A DNA stretch of 64,000 bases from contig NZ_JAMYWY010000001.1 of the NCBI RefSeq assembly GCF_024159265.1, positions 5,890,001-5,954,000 of the forward strand, read 5' to 3'. Below, in pieces: positions 16,623 through 30,349 of this stretch. The translations under genes and the position numbers were made by a program. This DNA comes from Paenibacillus sp. 1781tsa1. GTDB lineage: Bacteria; Bacillota; Bacilli; Paenibacillales; Paenibacillaceae. Under the pieces are notes generated by a model. That model had not been told where the DNA came from. It did no database searches and saw nothing but the letters and a program-made list of their open reading frames with translations. Numbering within the stretch: position 1 is the first letter of the stretch; every line of letters starts with the position of its first letter.

Positions 16623-16642
16623 ATATTAAATTGTTTTGAAAA

Positions 16643-16718
<76 letters not shown>

Positions 16719-16813
16719 ATAATAAAGTCTAATCTTAATTCCTTACACTTTATATAGGGCATCAGTGCCATACAGCAGATGTAGTGAACAGTTTGCCTCA
16801 TGTAAAGATTAAA

Positions 16814-16891
16814 TGGCGGAACCGACGGGATTCGAACCCGCGATCTCCTGCGTGACAGGCAGGCATGTTAGGCCAACTACACCACGGTTCC
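16814..16891 (-). tRNA. tRNA-Asp(GTC)
   Basis: Acceptor GGAACCG, anticodon loop CTGTCAC, CCA encoded. Separated from tRNA-Phe by the longest spacer of the array (about 95 bases, nothing recognisable in it). Confidence 0.94.
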
Positions 16892-16916
16892 ATAGTACTT
16901 TCTCAAGGAAAGTTAA

Positions 16917-16990
<74 letters not shown>

Positions 16991-17008
16991 TCGTTATAAA
17001 AAGTTATA

Positions 17009-17084
17009 TGGTGGAGGCTGAGGGGATCGAACCCCCGACCCTCTGCTTGTAAGGCAGATGCTCTCCCAGCTGAGCTAAGCCTCC
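17009..17084 (-). tRNA. tRNA-Val(TAC)
   Basis: Acceptor GGAGGCT, anticodon loop CTTACAA, CCA encoded. Confidence 0.94.
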
Positions 17085-17151
17085 GAACAACACATTTATG
17101 ATCATATCATAATCTTGTTGTAAAAATCAACTTCTTTTTTTGAAGTTAATA

Positions 17152-17223
17152 TGACCCGTAGGGGATTCGAACCCCTGTTACCTCCGTGAAAGGGAGGTGT
17201 CTTAACCCCTTGACCAACGGGCC
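17152..17223 (-). tRNA. tRNA-Glu(TTC)
   Basis: Acceptor GGCCCGT, anticodon loop CTTTCAC, CCA not encoded. Confidence 0.92.
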
Positions 17224-17232
17224 TTATTATTA

Positions 17233-17324
17233 TGGCGGAGAGAGAGGGATTCGAACCCTCGAGACGCTTGTGACGCCTACACGATTTCCAATCGTGCTCC
17301 TTCGGCCAGCTCGGACACCTCTCC
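17233..17324 (-). tRNA. tRNA-Ser(GGA)
   Basis: Long variable arm, anticodon loop TTGGAAA, CCA encoded. Parent-type sequence of the remnant at 14409-14458. Confidence 0.94.
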
Positions 17325-17327
17325 ATA

Positions 17328-17403
17328 TGGCTCCCCGAACAGGGCTCGAACCTGTGACAACTCGATTAACAGTCGAGTGCTCTACCAACTGAGCTATCAG
17401 GGA
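17328..17403 (-). tRNA. tRNA-Asn(GTT)
   Basis: Acceptor TCCCTGA, anticodon loop CTGTTAA, CCA encoded. First tRNA of the array, only about 65 bases after the 23S 3' end, leaving no room for a 5S gene. Confidence 0.94.
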
Positions 17404-17467
17404 ATATGCTTCAGAGATCGTTCTCTGAAAACTAGATTCGAAACGAAAGATGCGAACTATCACTTGC

Positions 17468-20395
<2,928 letters not shown>

Positions 20396-20739
20396 AAATT
20401 GCTCCGGTTTCGATCGCTCGCTTCCCTTGTTTTGGACTACGTCCAAAGCCAAAAGTCGCTCCCACTCGATACCATCGCAAAAGCAATTATCTACCTTATA
20501 AACACTTCACTTGTTTGCACAAGATCAGCTTAAAGGAATGTTCTAATTCGCATTTACTTTCGTTTCGATATCTAGTTTTCAAAGAACAAGCTCCATGCAA
20601 AAGCAAGCTGTTTGAGAGTTTGAGCTCTCAAAACTGAGCAACGAGTGAGTTAAAAGCTTTACGAAGTAAAGCTCGCTTCGGAAGCATGCTTCCTGAAGAC
20701 TTGTATTTGAATGTTTCCGTTACAGGAAACGATTCTCCA

Positions 20740-22294
<1,555 letters not shown>

Positions 22295-22505
22295 AGTATT
22301 GAAAAGAGCGATAAGCTCATTTTGAATCTGACGAGATTAAAAATCTCATTTGTGCTCCAGTCGATTCAAGCCAAGGCTTGTTTCAAACTTTCGCGTTCAT
22401 TCTGCAAGCAGAATGTTCACTCACTCGTTGTTCAGTTTTCAAAGATCAAACACGATTTGTTTTACTTCTTTTTCGTCACAACCAAGTTTCGGCGGCGACT
22501 TAAAT

Positions 22506-22535
22506 AATGTATCACATTTCGTTTGGTTTCGTCAA
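22506..22535 (-). promoter_or_regulatory. rRNA operon promoter P2
   Basis: TTGACG (22530-22535) and TACATT (22506-22511) with an 18-base spacer on the minus strand, about 210 bases before the 16S 5' end. The leader 22295-22500 contains a TTTGAAAACTGAAC antitermination-type motif near 22432-22446. Confidence 0.6.
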
Positions 22536-22634
22536 GAACTTTTTTAAATTTCTTTTTTGAAGCGTTAGTTCTTCACTTTTCCTCTGAAGATTTTATCGTT
22601 TGTTGGCGATAATCTCGTTTGAGGAACGAAATAT

Positions 22635-22664
22635 AATGTATCATATATCGCGAATCAGAGTCAA
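22635..22664 (-). promoter_or_regulatory. rRNA operon promoter P1
   Basis: TTGACT (22659-22664) and TACATT (22635-22640), again 18 bases apart, preceded by an A/T tract that could act as an UP element. Together with P2 it forms the tandem promoter pair usual for Bacillales rrn operons. Confidence 0.55.
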
Positions 22665-22691
22665 CATTTTTTTATAAATTATTAAACAAAC

Positions 22692-22715
22692 AAAAAAGGA
22701 AGGTTTCCCCTCCCT
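22692..22715 (-). terminator. Terminator between ygxA and the rRNA operon
   Basis: AGGGAGG/CCTTCCT stem with GGAAA loop followed by TTTTTTG on the minus strand. Confidence 0.7.
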
Positions 22716-22750
22716 GATGCGATCAATTATTGCCAGACTTTTGGAGAAGG

Positions 22751-23629
22751 TTATGTCTCAATCCAATACCGAATTTCCCGACCTTCTCCTCCGATCGATG
22801 GCCACCCTGCCGATTCTTTTACTATAGAACGAAAAACCAGCTTGCGTATAACCAAAGGTAGATCTTCTCGAACAAATCTTAATTGCGGATGATGAACAAG
22901 TTCATTGATGCTCCAAGGCTCCTTGCGACTTCTTAACACACGCAGCAGCAGCTCCGAGCATTCACTCATTTTGGACATTACCGAAAACTCACAGGCAAGC
23001 AGTACAAGCTCTACTCGCTGCTCCAGTGTCTCCGAGCTTACGGTAAGCTCTTGGTATAGTTTCCACAAAGCGCGATCCAGATTCTGCACATGTGTCCAGA
23101 CGGCATGATCCGGGTATATCCCCTGTTCAATCAATACAATTCTTGCCCAGTTGCCCAGAGCCTCTAATACATTGTAGTAGGCGTCTACAACATGACCTTC
23201 CTGAATATGACGTTTCGCCTCCACATACATTCTCAAAAAACTGGTGAATTCATGCAGGAGCTTCTGTTCACGCAATTCTGTCCCAAAGGCAGACAGTTCT
23301 TCTCGCAAATCACTTAAGGCGCTGTCCTCTTCCCAGATAATCTCACCTTCAATCAGACACTGGGTGAGATTATTGTGATTCCCGGTAACTACACTACTCT
23401 TTAATTCATGACGGCTTGCATAGATCATTTGATAACGAAGATCACCATATCTGTAATGTCCCACCGCCGATTTTAATTGATCATCATTATGAACAACAAG
23501 TACCAATAACTCGAAATCTTGAATTAGGGAGCCGTGGAATCGCTCTCCCGGGTGGGAATAAGCGATAGCCCCAACTGCCCCTGTCTCTTCCGACTGTTCG
23601 GACAAAAAAGCAAGGTTCTTTAATTCCAC
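22751..23629 (-). CDS. ygxA: YgxA-family nucleotidyltransferase-like protein
   Basis: 292 residues. Matches B. subtilis YgxA in length and pattern: a degenerate nucleotidyltransferase-like N-terminal half, helical middle (YVEAKRHIQEGHVVDAYYNVLEALGNWARI), and a C-terminal winged-helix-like region (WSINELVHHPQLRFVREDLPLVIRKLVFRSIV). No biochemical role is established. GTG start at 23629 is chosen because GGAGGG lies 6 bases upstream; the ATG at 23650 overlaps that site. Location next to the rrn operon and near perR is the same as in B. subtilis. Confidence 0.8.
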   Translation of the reverse strand: MELKNLAFLSEQSEETGAVGAIAYSHPGERFHGSLIQDFELLVLVVHNDDQLKSAVGHYRYGDLRYQMIYASRHELKSSVVTGNHNNLTQCLIEGEIIWEEDSALSDLREELSAFGTELREQKLLHEFTSFLRMYVEAKRHIQEGHVVDAYYNVLEALGNWARIVLIEQGIYPDHAVWTHVQNLDRALWKLYQELTVSSETLEQRVELVLLACEFSVMSKMSECSELLLRVLRSRKEPWSINELVHHPQLRFVREDLPLVIRKLVFRSIVKESAGWPSIGGEGREIRYWIET

Positions 23630-23751
23630 GATTCCCTCCATACATTTCATGGCAGATAAGCGCCAAGTCAGTTATAATGTAATTCTACATCCAGACTAAA
23701 GTTTCCTTCTTTTCCAGGTCCGATACTACTCATACGATAGGAGCATTTTTC

Positions 23752-24132
23752 ATGATTTTTAAATCAGCAAAAATTAATGCTTTTCGCACTTGGGGATTAC
23801 TACTGACCATGCTAGGTATGGGCCTAATGATACTGGGAACAGCCGGGATCGTTTTCTGGGGACATGCAGGCAAGGTATTCGCAGCTGTAGGACTCGTCAT
23901 CGGACTGATTGCCATGATGGCCAGTCTAGCCATTTATTTCTGGGCGGGTATGCTCTCCACCAGCGCGGTACAAGTCGACTGTCCGGAATGCGGGAAGTTA
24001 ACCAAAATGCTGGGCAAAACGGATCGTTGTATGTTCTGTCATACCATCCTCACCCTGGACCCCAACAAGGCCAATATGACCAGTCAACAACTGAAAGCGC
24101 CTTCTACAACAGTCCCCCCCACCGATCGATAA
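23752..24132 (+). CDS. ygzB: YgzB-family (UPF0295) membrane protein
   Basis: 126 residues. Two transmembrane helices (~13-35 and ~43-67), then a cytoplasmic zinc-ribbon-like part with two CxxC pairs (CPECGKLTKMLGKTDRCMFC) and the family end LTLD. The Cys pattern matches B. subtilis YgzB, which also lies by perR and ygxA. Function unknown. AGGAG 8 bases before the ATG. Divergent from ygxA; hairpin terminator at 24191-24222. Confidence 0.8.
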   Translation: MIFKSAKINAFRTWGLLLTMLGMGLMILGTAGIVFWGHAGKVFAAVGLVIGLIAMMASLAIYFWAGMLSTSAVQVDCPECGKLTKMLGKTDRCMFCHTILTLDPNKANMTSQQLKAPSTTVPPTDR

Positions 24133-24190
24133 CACGACTTAATCTTCAACCGCTACATTTCTTTGCCTTAATTTCATCATTGGAGAACAA

Positions 24191-24222
24191 AAAAAGGCCC
24201 GGTATGTCTACCGGACCTTTTT
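24191..24222 (+). terminator. Terminator downstream of ygzB
   Basis: AAAAAGGCCCGGTA/TACCGGACCTTTTT with 4-base loop; T tract on the plus strand, and an A tract on the other side making it potentially bidirectional. The stretch 24223-24404 contains no gene I recognise. Confidence 0.85.
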
Positions 24223-24404
24223 GGACTTGGCTTATAAATGAGTCCTTGTTGCTGTTATCAACAGCTAAGATATGAAGTTAAGTTATGATTTCTATGGCTA
24301 ATAAAATGATAGATTACATGTAAGATGGTATCAAACAGGAGCAACTTCTGGCTTTGCAAAGCAAAACAAGAGAAGACATCCGTCGACCACGGAGCATGAG
24401 TAAA

Positions 24405-26135
24405 TTATTTCTGGTAACCAGCCTGCTTTAATACCTCCCATGCAGAGGCATTAGCAAAACTTCGATTCCATGCCGCTACTCCTCCAAGCTTCAACGAAGC
24501 AATTAAATCTACACGCGCCTGAAGGGACACGGCATCTTCGATCCATATTTTCTTGGTCGCTCCGTCTTCCTCATATTCCACATAGTTCTGTCCACTTGCC
24601 TGATCCAGTTCGGGTTTGAGTTTCTTTTCTTGGATTAGCTCCACAATGGTACTCATTCCCACTGCTTTGGAAGACACTTTAACCTCCCCTTGATCATTCT
24701 TCTCTTCCGTCCAGATTCTTGTATAGAGCGGAACCGCCATGATCAACTTGTTAGAAGGGACTTCATCCTCCTCAAGTATGCGTCTCATGGAAGCCTCGGT
24801 CCATGGGAGAGATGCTACCGACCCAGCCTTGGGACTAGCCGCCCAATGTTCATCATAAGCCATCACAATAACATAGTCTGCAAAAGAACCTAATGCACGG
24901 CGATCCAGAAAAGCGGACCACATCTCACTGTTCGATTTCGGTGTTACATCGATTGATAACATCAATCCATGTATGCGTGCCATCGCCTTGATCTCACGCA
25001 CAAACTGCGTAATATTCGGCCCGTCATCTGTATACACGTTCTCAAAGTCGATATTGATACCATCCAATTGATACGTCTGTGCATACTCTAACATCTGCTC
25101 AATGATATGAGTACGTGTTTCGTAAGAAGCTACAGCTTCTTTGGTAACGTCCGGATCAAAGCTGTTATCCATAAGTCCCCATACTTCCATACCCGAACGG
25201 TGAGCCCAGTTCACATAAGCTTGGTTTCCCTTGCTTTTCACCGTGCCCTGCCCATCCGTAATGTGAAACCATGTGGGGCTGACCACATTCACACCAGGCA
25301 TTTTACCGATAGAGCCCACATCAGGCTGACGATTGTACACGGCTTCCCAAACCAAGTTTACCGGTTTATTCTGCCACTTCTTCTCTGCTGCAGTCAGCGT
25401 ATACTTGGGCGTGTCCACCTTCTTTTTCTCCGTGAGTGCAATATGATCATTATCTACATATCCGGCATATCCATTATCGAGTTGAACAAAACTCTGTTTA
25501 TCACCCGTCTGCCATACACGTACCCGTGCATTCTTTTCCATATCGGCTATGATTGGTGAGGATTCTCCCCCACGTTTATATAACGGCACCGTCTTATCTG
25601 CTTTGGATGACAACGTATCAATCTCTGCATATTGTATCGTGTCTCCTCCACGCATCAGAAGTACAGCACCTGTTACCGAATCTTCCTGTATGGCGATGCC
25701 GTACACTTCCTTCAAAGGTTTGAGCGGAATGTATGCTTCTCCATCCTTAACCTCAGGTTTAACCGTCATAGGATAATCTTTGTGATTAAGTTCTGCTTGT
25801 GTGCTGTCCTCTTTCATATGAAGAACTCGCTGAGGGGAGGCAATAATGATATCGCCTGACTCTGGTTCGTAACGTATGCCCGCATCAACTGCTTCTTGCA
25901 GCACCTTTACAGGTAACTTGAGTTGATCTCCTGTATCCAAGGCGTCTCCATCCATCAGTTGCCCATCTACAAAAATAGGCTGGCTTCTTCCTACCCAATC
26001 GGGGTCTTCATGGGACTGGTTCAACCATACATTCGTTATAAGCCAGTAAGCCCCTCCAGCGATCAGACAAGCCCCTAGAAAACCGGGCCAAAATGAACGT
26101 CGCTTCTGACGTGTATATCTGCTTTTTCTACCCAA
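24405..26135 (-). CDS. Membrane-anchored glycoside hydrolase family 18 protein with copper-amine-oxidase-like N-terminal domain
   Basis: 576 residues. Basic N-terminus and one membrane anchor (~15-36); a copper-amine-oxidase-N-like domain ~52-165 (IFVDGQLMDGD, PVKVLQEAVDAGIRYEPESGDI, YIPLKPLKEVYGI); a bacterial SH3-like stretch ~180-240; GH18 domain ~255-576 with catalytic DGINIDFEN (DxxDxDxE type). YaaH/SleL-like GH18 enzymes cleave N-acetylglucosamine-containing polymers such as spore cortex fragments or chitin; this one may act on peptidoglycan or spore cortex (inference). TTG start at 26135, GGAGG 7 bases upstream. Alone in its transcript. Confidence 0.82.
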   Translation of the reverse strand: MGRKSRYTRQKRRSFWPGFLGACLIAGGAYWLITNVWLNQSHEDPDWVGRSQPIFVDGQLMDGDALDTGDQLKLPVKVLQEAVDAGIRYEPESGDIIIASPQRVLHMKEDSTQAELNHKDYPMTVKPEVKDGEAYIPLKPLKEVYGIAIQEDSVTGAVLLMRGGDTIQYAEIDTLSSKADKTVPLYKRGGESSPIIADMEKNARVRVWQTGDKQSFVQLDNGYAGYVDNDHIALTEKKKVDTPKYTLTAAEKKWQNKPVNLVWEAVYNRQPDVGSIGKMPGVNVVSPTWFHITDGQGTVKSKGNQAYVNWAHRSGMEVWGLMDNSFDPDVTKEAVASYETRTHIIEQMLEYAQTYQLDGINIDFENVYTDDGPNITQFVREIKAMARIHGLMLSIDVTPKSNSEMWSAFLDRRALGSFADYVIVMAYDEHWAASPKAGSVASLPWTEASMRRILEEDEVPSNKLIMAVPLYTRIWTEEKNDQGEVKVSSKAVGMSTIVELIQEKKLKPELDQASGQNYVEYEEDGATKKIWIEDAVSLQARVDLIASLKLGGVAAWNRSFANASAWEVLKQAGYQK

Positions 26136-26214
26136 ACGTCTACCTCCGTTAATTATGCTGAATCATAAAGATGAGCGCATAAGTTGTTATAAAAATGAGT
26201 GTTTTGCATAAATG

Positions 26215-26259
26215 CTAAAAAAAAAAACGTGAAGAATCCATACTGAATTCTGCACGTTA
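26215..26259 (-). terminator. Terminator of perR
   Basis: AACGTG-AGAATTC.../...GATTCT-CACGTT on the minus strand followed by a run of about ten T (26216-26227). Confidence 0.85.
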
Positions 26260-26278
26260 ATATTGTAATTCAACTCTC

Positions 26279-26701
26279 TTAATCCCTGCAACTTTTGCAA
26301 ACGCCATACACTTCCAATCGGTGGCCGTGTACTTCAAATCCTGTACTAGACTCCGCCTGAAGCTCTACACTTTTGAGTGAAGGATAGCTAAAGTCTTCAA
26401 TCTTGCCGCATTGATCACAGATAACATGATAATGATCCGTAACATTGGCATCGAAGCGGCTTGAATTATCTCCGTATGTCAATTCCCGGACCATGCCAGC
26501 TTCCAGAAACATCTTCAAATTGTTATATACCGTTGCCACGCTCATACTGGGAAATTGGGGTTCAAGGGCTCGGTAAATTTCATCGGCTGTCGGATGCCCC
26601 ATGGATTCCATCAGATAGTTCAATATGGCATGACGCTGGGGTGTAATACGGACACCGGTCGTTTTCAGATGCTCCAACGCATGTTGGACACGTGTTGCCA
26701 T
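26279..26701 (-). CDS. perR: Peroxide-responsive repressor PerR (Fur family)
   Basis: 140 residues. Winged-helix DNA-binding domain (TPQRHAILNYLMESMGHPTADEIYRAL, SMSVATVYNNLKMFLEAGMVRELTYGD) and a metal/dimerisation domain with regulatory ligands in SSRFDANVTDHYHVICDQCGKIEDF and structural CxxC pairs (CDQC, CKSC). The combination and the synteny with ygxA and rRNA genes point to PerR rather than Fur or Zur. PerR represses catalase, peroxidase and iron/heme genes until peroxide oxidises its Fe-binding His. The start at 26701 gives the family-typical N-terminus; an AAGGCGGTG site lies upstream. Confidence 0.9.
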   Translation of the reverse strand: MATRVQHALEHLKTTGVRITPQRHAILNYLMESMGHPTADEIYRALEPQFPSMSVATVYNNLKMFLEAGMVRELTYGDNSSRFDANVTDHYHVICDQCGKIEDFSYPSLKSVELQAESSTGFEVHGHRLEVYGVCKSCRD

Positions 26702-26830
26702 AAAACCCACCGCCTTACCTTTCATTCTCTGGTGAAGAGTAAGTTACTGTCTCCTCGCACAAAGTTGATTCCCGGCCATGAAGAACGACAATCCATCTTT
26801 CATGCCGTGTAATCTTGCCAGTGTACATTT

Positions 26831-26860
26831 ATTGTACGGCGATTACAAGTTTATTGTCAA
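26831..26860 (-). promoter_or_regulatory. perR promoter
   Basis: TTGACA (26855-26860), 18-base spacer, TACAAT (26831-26836). An imperfect palindrome TTGTA-N7-TACAA overlaps the -10 element and could be an operator, but it does not fit the 15-bp PerR box exactly. Confidence 0.7.
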
Positions 26861-26868
26861 CGCGGCAG

Positions 26869-28281
26869 TCAAGGAACCTCTGTAGAATCATCCTGGGAAT
26901 TTGGTCCGTCCTCGGCAGTCTGTTCCAGATTCTCAGCCGTATCTTCAGAATCAGGTGTAGCTGTTTCAGGCGTAGATACAGCAGGGTTCCGATGAATGGT
27001 AAGATCGCTGTTGCCTTCGATTTTCACCCTGTACTCACCCTCACCGAGCTGGCCTTCTATGGTTTTGTTCTGTACTTTGAAAGGCAGATCCGTACTTAGA
27101 TCTCCATAACTGCTGGAACCCGCAAGACTGTAGTCTCCACGATCAGGAAGTAATACGTTAATGGCTCCCACAGCACTGTACACATCCCAGTCCCCACCGA
27201 CTTTGGAAGATACGATGTTAATACTGCCATTAAGCGATTGAGCTTTGATTCCCAGATTGGCTCCATCCAGCGTAATATTGCCGTTGCGTGTCTCTGCGGT
27301 GAATTCACCAACGGAGTCTGCAATACTGATACTTCCCACTTGTGTAGTTAGATCTACATCGCCGGAAATCCCGCGAGCCTTCATGTCTCCACGGTTACTG
27401 TCCAGATCTACATTACCAATGGCGTTGGCTACAATGACATCCCCGTTTAACGTTTTCCCTGAGATATCTCCAACAGCATTGGTAATCTGGATACGTCCGT
27501 TACCCGTTTCAGCGAGTATGGTACTAATCGCTTCCGGGCGGTTTAATAATATCGCTCCATTGGACGTTCGAATATCGAGATTAAAACGACGATCATCCGG
27601 GATCGTAATGGTAAGATTCATACGCGGCTGCGTTTTTTCATTGTCCCCATACGTCTTGCCTGTAGCTTTGATATGAATTACCTTTGTACCATCGGTCTCT
27701 ACAAACGATGCTGCTGCAACGGCCTTTGCCTGTACTTCCGTCGTCTGATCTACCCAGATAACCGTTCGTACTTCAATCTCCTCCGTATCCCCCCGTTGCA
27801 CCGAGATATCTCCGTTGACACCTTCGACTACAAGATCCGACGTATCCATGCGAACAGGTACACGAATCGTACCCTTATCCTCCATATATCCTGCCGCTTG
27901 ACTGTAGTCCATGGATGCCGCTCCGAGATTTAGACTCACTCTATTCCATAAGTGCATGTAATGATCCTGCTCGGTGACGATAAATACGGAAGCCGCCAAA
28001 ATCAGTGAGGCCAGAATGCCTTTGGCATCCGGTCTGAAACGTACTTTGATTTGCTCATCAGGATGGCTCGGCTTATCCGATTGCACTTTTTTTCTTCTGC
28101 GTGTCCACAGGAACAGCACAATATATTCAACACCTAGAACAACGAGCAAAAATGGCCACCAGTCCACCATCTCATATACATAGTCAGTTCCCCACCGTTT
28201 ATCCATAATCAACAGCACACCTACCGCTACGATTAAGGCGGCAGCCGTATAGCGGCCAACCCGGACTTTACGGTTCATCAT
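26869..28281 (-). CDS. LiaF-like membrane protein with DUF4097-type beta-repeat domain
   Basis: 470 residues. Hydrophobic helices ~10-26, ~41-60 and ~88-105 (the LiaI/LiaF-like region), then a large repetitive beta domain ~140-430 in which short strands recur (GVNGDISVQRGD, TSNGAILLN, TGNGRIQITNAVGDI, TLNGDVIVANAIGNVDLDS, TRNGNITLDGAN): the DUF4097 'polymer-like adhesin' beta-solenoid pattern. The acidic Thr/Pro/Ser tail (~435-470) is unstructured. May be a membrane-stress or regulator partner related to LiaF, but no role is established. AAGGAGGG precedes the ATG; 23 bases after the upstream membrane-protein gene, so probably co-transcribed. Confidence 0.72.
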   Translation of the reverse strand: MMNRKVRVGRYTAAALIVAVGVLLIMDKRWGTDYVYEMVDWWPFLLVVLGVEYIVLFLWTRRRKKVQSDKPSHPDEQIKVRFRPDAKGILASLILAASVFIVTEQDHYMHLWNRVSLNLGAASMDYSQAAGYMEDKGTIRVPVRMDTSDLVVEGVNGDISVQRGDTEEIEVRTVIWVDQTTEVQAKAVAAASFVETDGTKVIHIKATGKTYGDNEKTQPRMNLTITIPDDRRFNLDIRTSNGAILLNRPEAISTILAETGNGRIQITNAVGDISGKTLNGDVIVANAIGNVDLDSNRGDMKARGISGDVDLTTQVGSISIADSVGEFTAETRNGNITLDGANLGIKAQSLNGSINIVSSKVGGDWDVYSAVGAINVLLPDRGDYSLAGSSSYGDLSTDLPFKVQNKTIEGQLGEGEYRVKIEGNSDLTIHRNPAVSTPETATPDSEDTAENLEQTAEDGPNSQDDSTEVP

Positions 28282-28304
28282 GTTCCCTCCTTGTATCGTT
28301 TCGA

Positions 28305-28898
28305 CTACATTTTTTTCTTGTTCAACATTACCCAGAACTCACGCCCAAACAGGAGCAAACCTCCTGCAATCATGAGAACCGCAAAGGAATATCCGCCGTA
28401 CACGGCGAGGAGCTCTTGAAACCAACGTGGTTTGCGGAAAAACAGAACCATCAATGATCCTCCCACAATCAGAAGTAATCCAAACGATATGCCTCTCTCC
28501 CAGACCATCATTGCATCTCGTGTAGAACGTTCATTAGTTATCGGCTTGTCCGAAGTTGCCTGGGTCACTGCTCTACGTCTGCGCATCATGACCCAATCTG
28601 CAGATTGCAACACATCATATACATTGTAAAAGTAAATAACCGGGATACACAAAGCCAGTAAGATGAGCAATGGCACATTGATCTGTATTCCAATGGATGA
28701 GAAGTACAATACTGCTGACAGATCAAGCAAAACAAGCAGCATAAAGGTCAAACCTCTCATGTACAATCTCAGATAAATATGACCCAGACCAGGAATAATG
28801 GCACTCAGTAATCCCGCTATAAACTTGTGAGTCCGATTCCTGACCGGTTTGGCCTGGACTGAACGGTTCTTTTTGTTCAATTGACGTCTCCGTTTCAT
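28305..28898 (-). CDS. Polytopic membrane protein of unknown function
   Basis: 197 residues. A very basic N-terminus (MKRRRQLNKKNRSVQAK), the AGLLSAIIPGLGHIYLRLYMRGLTF motif resembling TM2/DUF5683-type small membrane proteins, then helices at ~50-67, ~73-90, ~135-152 and ~165-185. GAGGAG precedes the ATG at 28898. Cotranscribed with the DUF4097-type gene; together they could form a membrane complex. I cannot assign a function. Confidence 0.65.
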   Translation of the reverse strand: MKRRRQLNKKNRSVQAKPVRNRTHKFIAGLLSAIIPGLGHIYLRLYMRGLTFMLLVLLDLSAVLYFSSIGIQINVPLLILLALCIPVIYFYNVYDVLQSADWVMMRRRRAVTQATSDKPITNERSTRDAMMVWERGISFGLLLIVGGSLMVLFFRKPRWFQELLAVYGGYSFAVLMIAGGLLLFGREFWVMLNKKKM

Positions 28899-29003
28899 AA
28901 CATACTCCTCTCTTCTGATCTGACCTTCCGCTCTTCATGCATTTGGTTAGATAGTACCCTAAAGAGCAAGGAGAGTAACTGGAAGAAATATGGATATGAC
29001 CAA

Positions 29004-29037
29004 AAACCCTCCGGCACTACTGGCCTGGGGAGGGTTG
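29004..29037 (-). terminator. Terminator of the mgtC-like gene
   Basis: AACCCTCC/GGAGGGTT stem on the minus strand followed by TTTTTGG. Confidence 0.8.
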
Positions 29038-29045
29038 TAATTCAT

Positions 29046-29756
29046 TTATTCGATCGACACCTTGGTAACGTGTTCCCACTGTCTTAACTTGGATACCAAG
29101 CCTACCGTTTGGAAATCATGCGGTACCTGAACATGTAACACAATCTCAATTTTACGTTCAACTGACACCATCTCGGCATATGCTAGGTCTTGTTCATTCA
29201 CGGTGATTTTACGAATTTTGATCTTCTCCTGCTCCATACATGAAGACAGTTGTTCGAGAAAACCGGGTTCAGACAGGGTATGAAGTGTAACAACATGCAG
29301 TTTGTTCCCTCGTAAATACCTCAGCTCTAATTTGTTGAAGACCCATAGATTAAGCAATACTAGGACGGTTGATACGATAGAGGCAAAAAAGAATCCCGCA
29401 CCTGCTGCAAGCCCAATGGCTGCAACAACCCAGATTGAAGCAGCTGTCGTCAGTCCGGTAATGGATTTACCGGTGAAGAGAATTGTTCCTGCTCCCAGGA
29501 ATCCGACACCTGTAATTACAGCAGTGGCCAGACGTGCTGGATCGATCCTTACATTTAATTCATTAGCAAAATCTTTAAAACCATAAACAGACAACATCAT
29601 AATTAATGCAGAACCAAGACATACCAGGATATGGGTACGCAAACCGGCAGCATGATTGGACCGTTCCCGCTCCAGGCCTACGAGCCCTCCAAGCAGCATA
29701 GCCAGCAATAATCGTAATAAAATGTGCCACTCATCAATGAACCAGGGATCGCCCAA
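29046..29756 (-). CDS. MgtC/SapB family membrane protein
   Basis: 236 residues. Typical MgtC N-terminal domain: LLRLLLAMLLGGLVGLERERSNHAAGLRTHILVCLGSALIMMLS, a PARLATAVITGVGFLGAGTILF block and TTAASIWVVAAIGLAAGAG, with five hydrophobic helices over ~150 residues, then a cytoplasmic alpha/beta domain (~155-236, ACT-like). The family is linked to Mg2+ limitation and envelope ATPase control, but transport is not proven. TTG start at 29756 with GGAGG 10 bases upstream. Single gene with its own terminator. Confidence 0.85.
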   Translation of the reverse strand: MGDPWFIDEWHILLRLLLAMLLGGLVGLERERSNHAAGLRTHILVCLGSALIMMLSVYGFKDFANELNVRIDPARLATAVITGVGFLGAGTILFTGKSITGLTTAASIWVVAAIGLAAGAGFFFASIVSTVLVLLNLWVFNKLELRYLRGNKLHVVTLHTLSEPGFLEQLSSCMEQEKIKIRKITVNEQDLAYAEMVSVERKIEIVLHVQVPHDFQTVGLVSKLRQWEHVTKVSIE

Positions 29757-29788
29757 AGTCGGTATTCCTCCTCAAGTTGTTCATATTA

Positions 29789-30253
29789 TTAAAGTTTATT
29801 CTTGTGAAAAGTCGATAATTCCACTCCAGGTGCAATCTGTGTAACTTCCACAGGATGAAAGCCAAATTTGGTGTACAGATTGACAGCGGGTTGATTCAGC
29901 GTTCCTGTGGAGACGATATAACGTGGAAGATCCGCATGCTGTTCCAACACATACGTCATCAAAGATGCCGCAATTCCTTTGCGAAAGTGATCCGGGTGCA
30001 CCATCATTCGTGTAATGGTCAGTGTATTCTCCTCTTCCTCCGCCACAGCGACAGCCCCGATAAGCTCTCCGTCACTATGGATACAACCATAAAAGCTCTC
30101 TCCACAATCCCGAAGCGTCTCCATCGTATCCATTAAAGGAGGAATCTCCTGAAATCCGATGATTTCGGCTTCCAATCGATAAGCCACATGCTGTAGTCTC
30201 CATAACTGTCCCAACGTCTCCAGATCACTCAGTGACAATAGTTGAATGTTCAT
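29789..30253 (-). CDS. GNAT-family N-acetyltransferase
   Basis: 154 residues. The acetyl-CoA-binding signature is VHPDHFRKGIAASLMTYVLEQ (~86-106), with a typical C-terminal NQPAVNLYTKFGFHPVE. Substrate unknown. AAGGGGG precedes the ATG at 30253. Not evidently cotranscribed with gatB; a terminator lies between them. Confidence 0.8.
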   Translation of the reverse strand: MNIQLLSLSDLETLGQLWRLQHVAYRLEAEIIGFQEIPPLMDTMETLRDCGESFYGCIHSDGELIGAVAVAEEEENTLTITRMMVHPDHFRKGIAASLMTYVLEQHADLPRYIVSTGTLNQPAVNLYTKFGFHPVEVTQIAPGVELSTFHKNKL

Positions 30254-30297
30254 ATCCGTTCCCCCTTCCGAAATACATTTGTATCTATCAATACCAA

Positions 30298-30327
30298 AAA
30301 GAGGCTGTCACAGGGACGAGCCTCTTT
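30298..30327 (-). terminator. Terminator of gatCAB
   Basis: AAAGAGGCT/AGCCTCTTT stem followed by TTTTGG on the minus strand, 23 bases after the gatB stop. Confidence 0.8.
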
Positions 30328-30349
30328 CTGTCCGGCCTCACCGGAAGGA

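Noticed and set aside
29757..29788. M-box Mg2+ riboswitch before the mgtC-like gene
   Set aside because: Only about 30 bases separate it from the next gene, too short for an M-box, and no such fold is visible.
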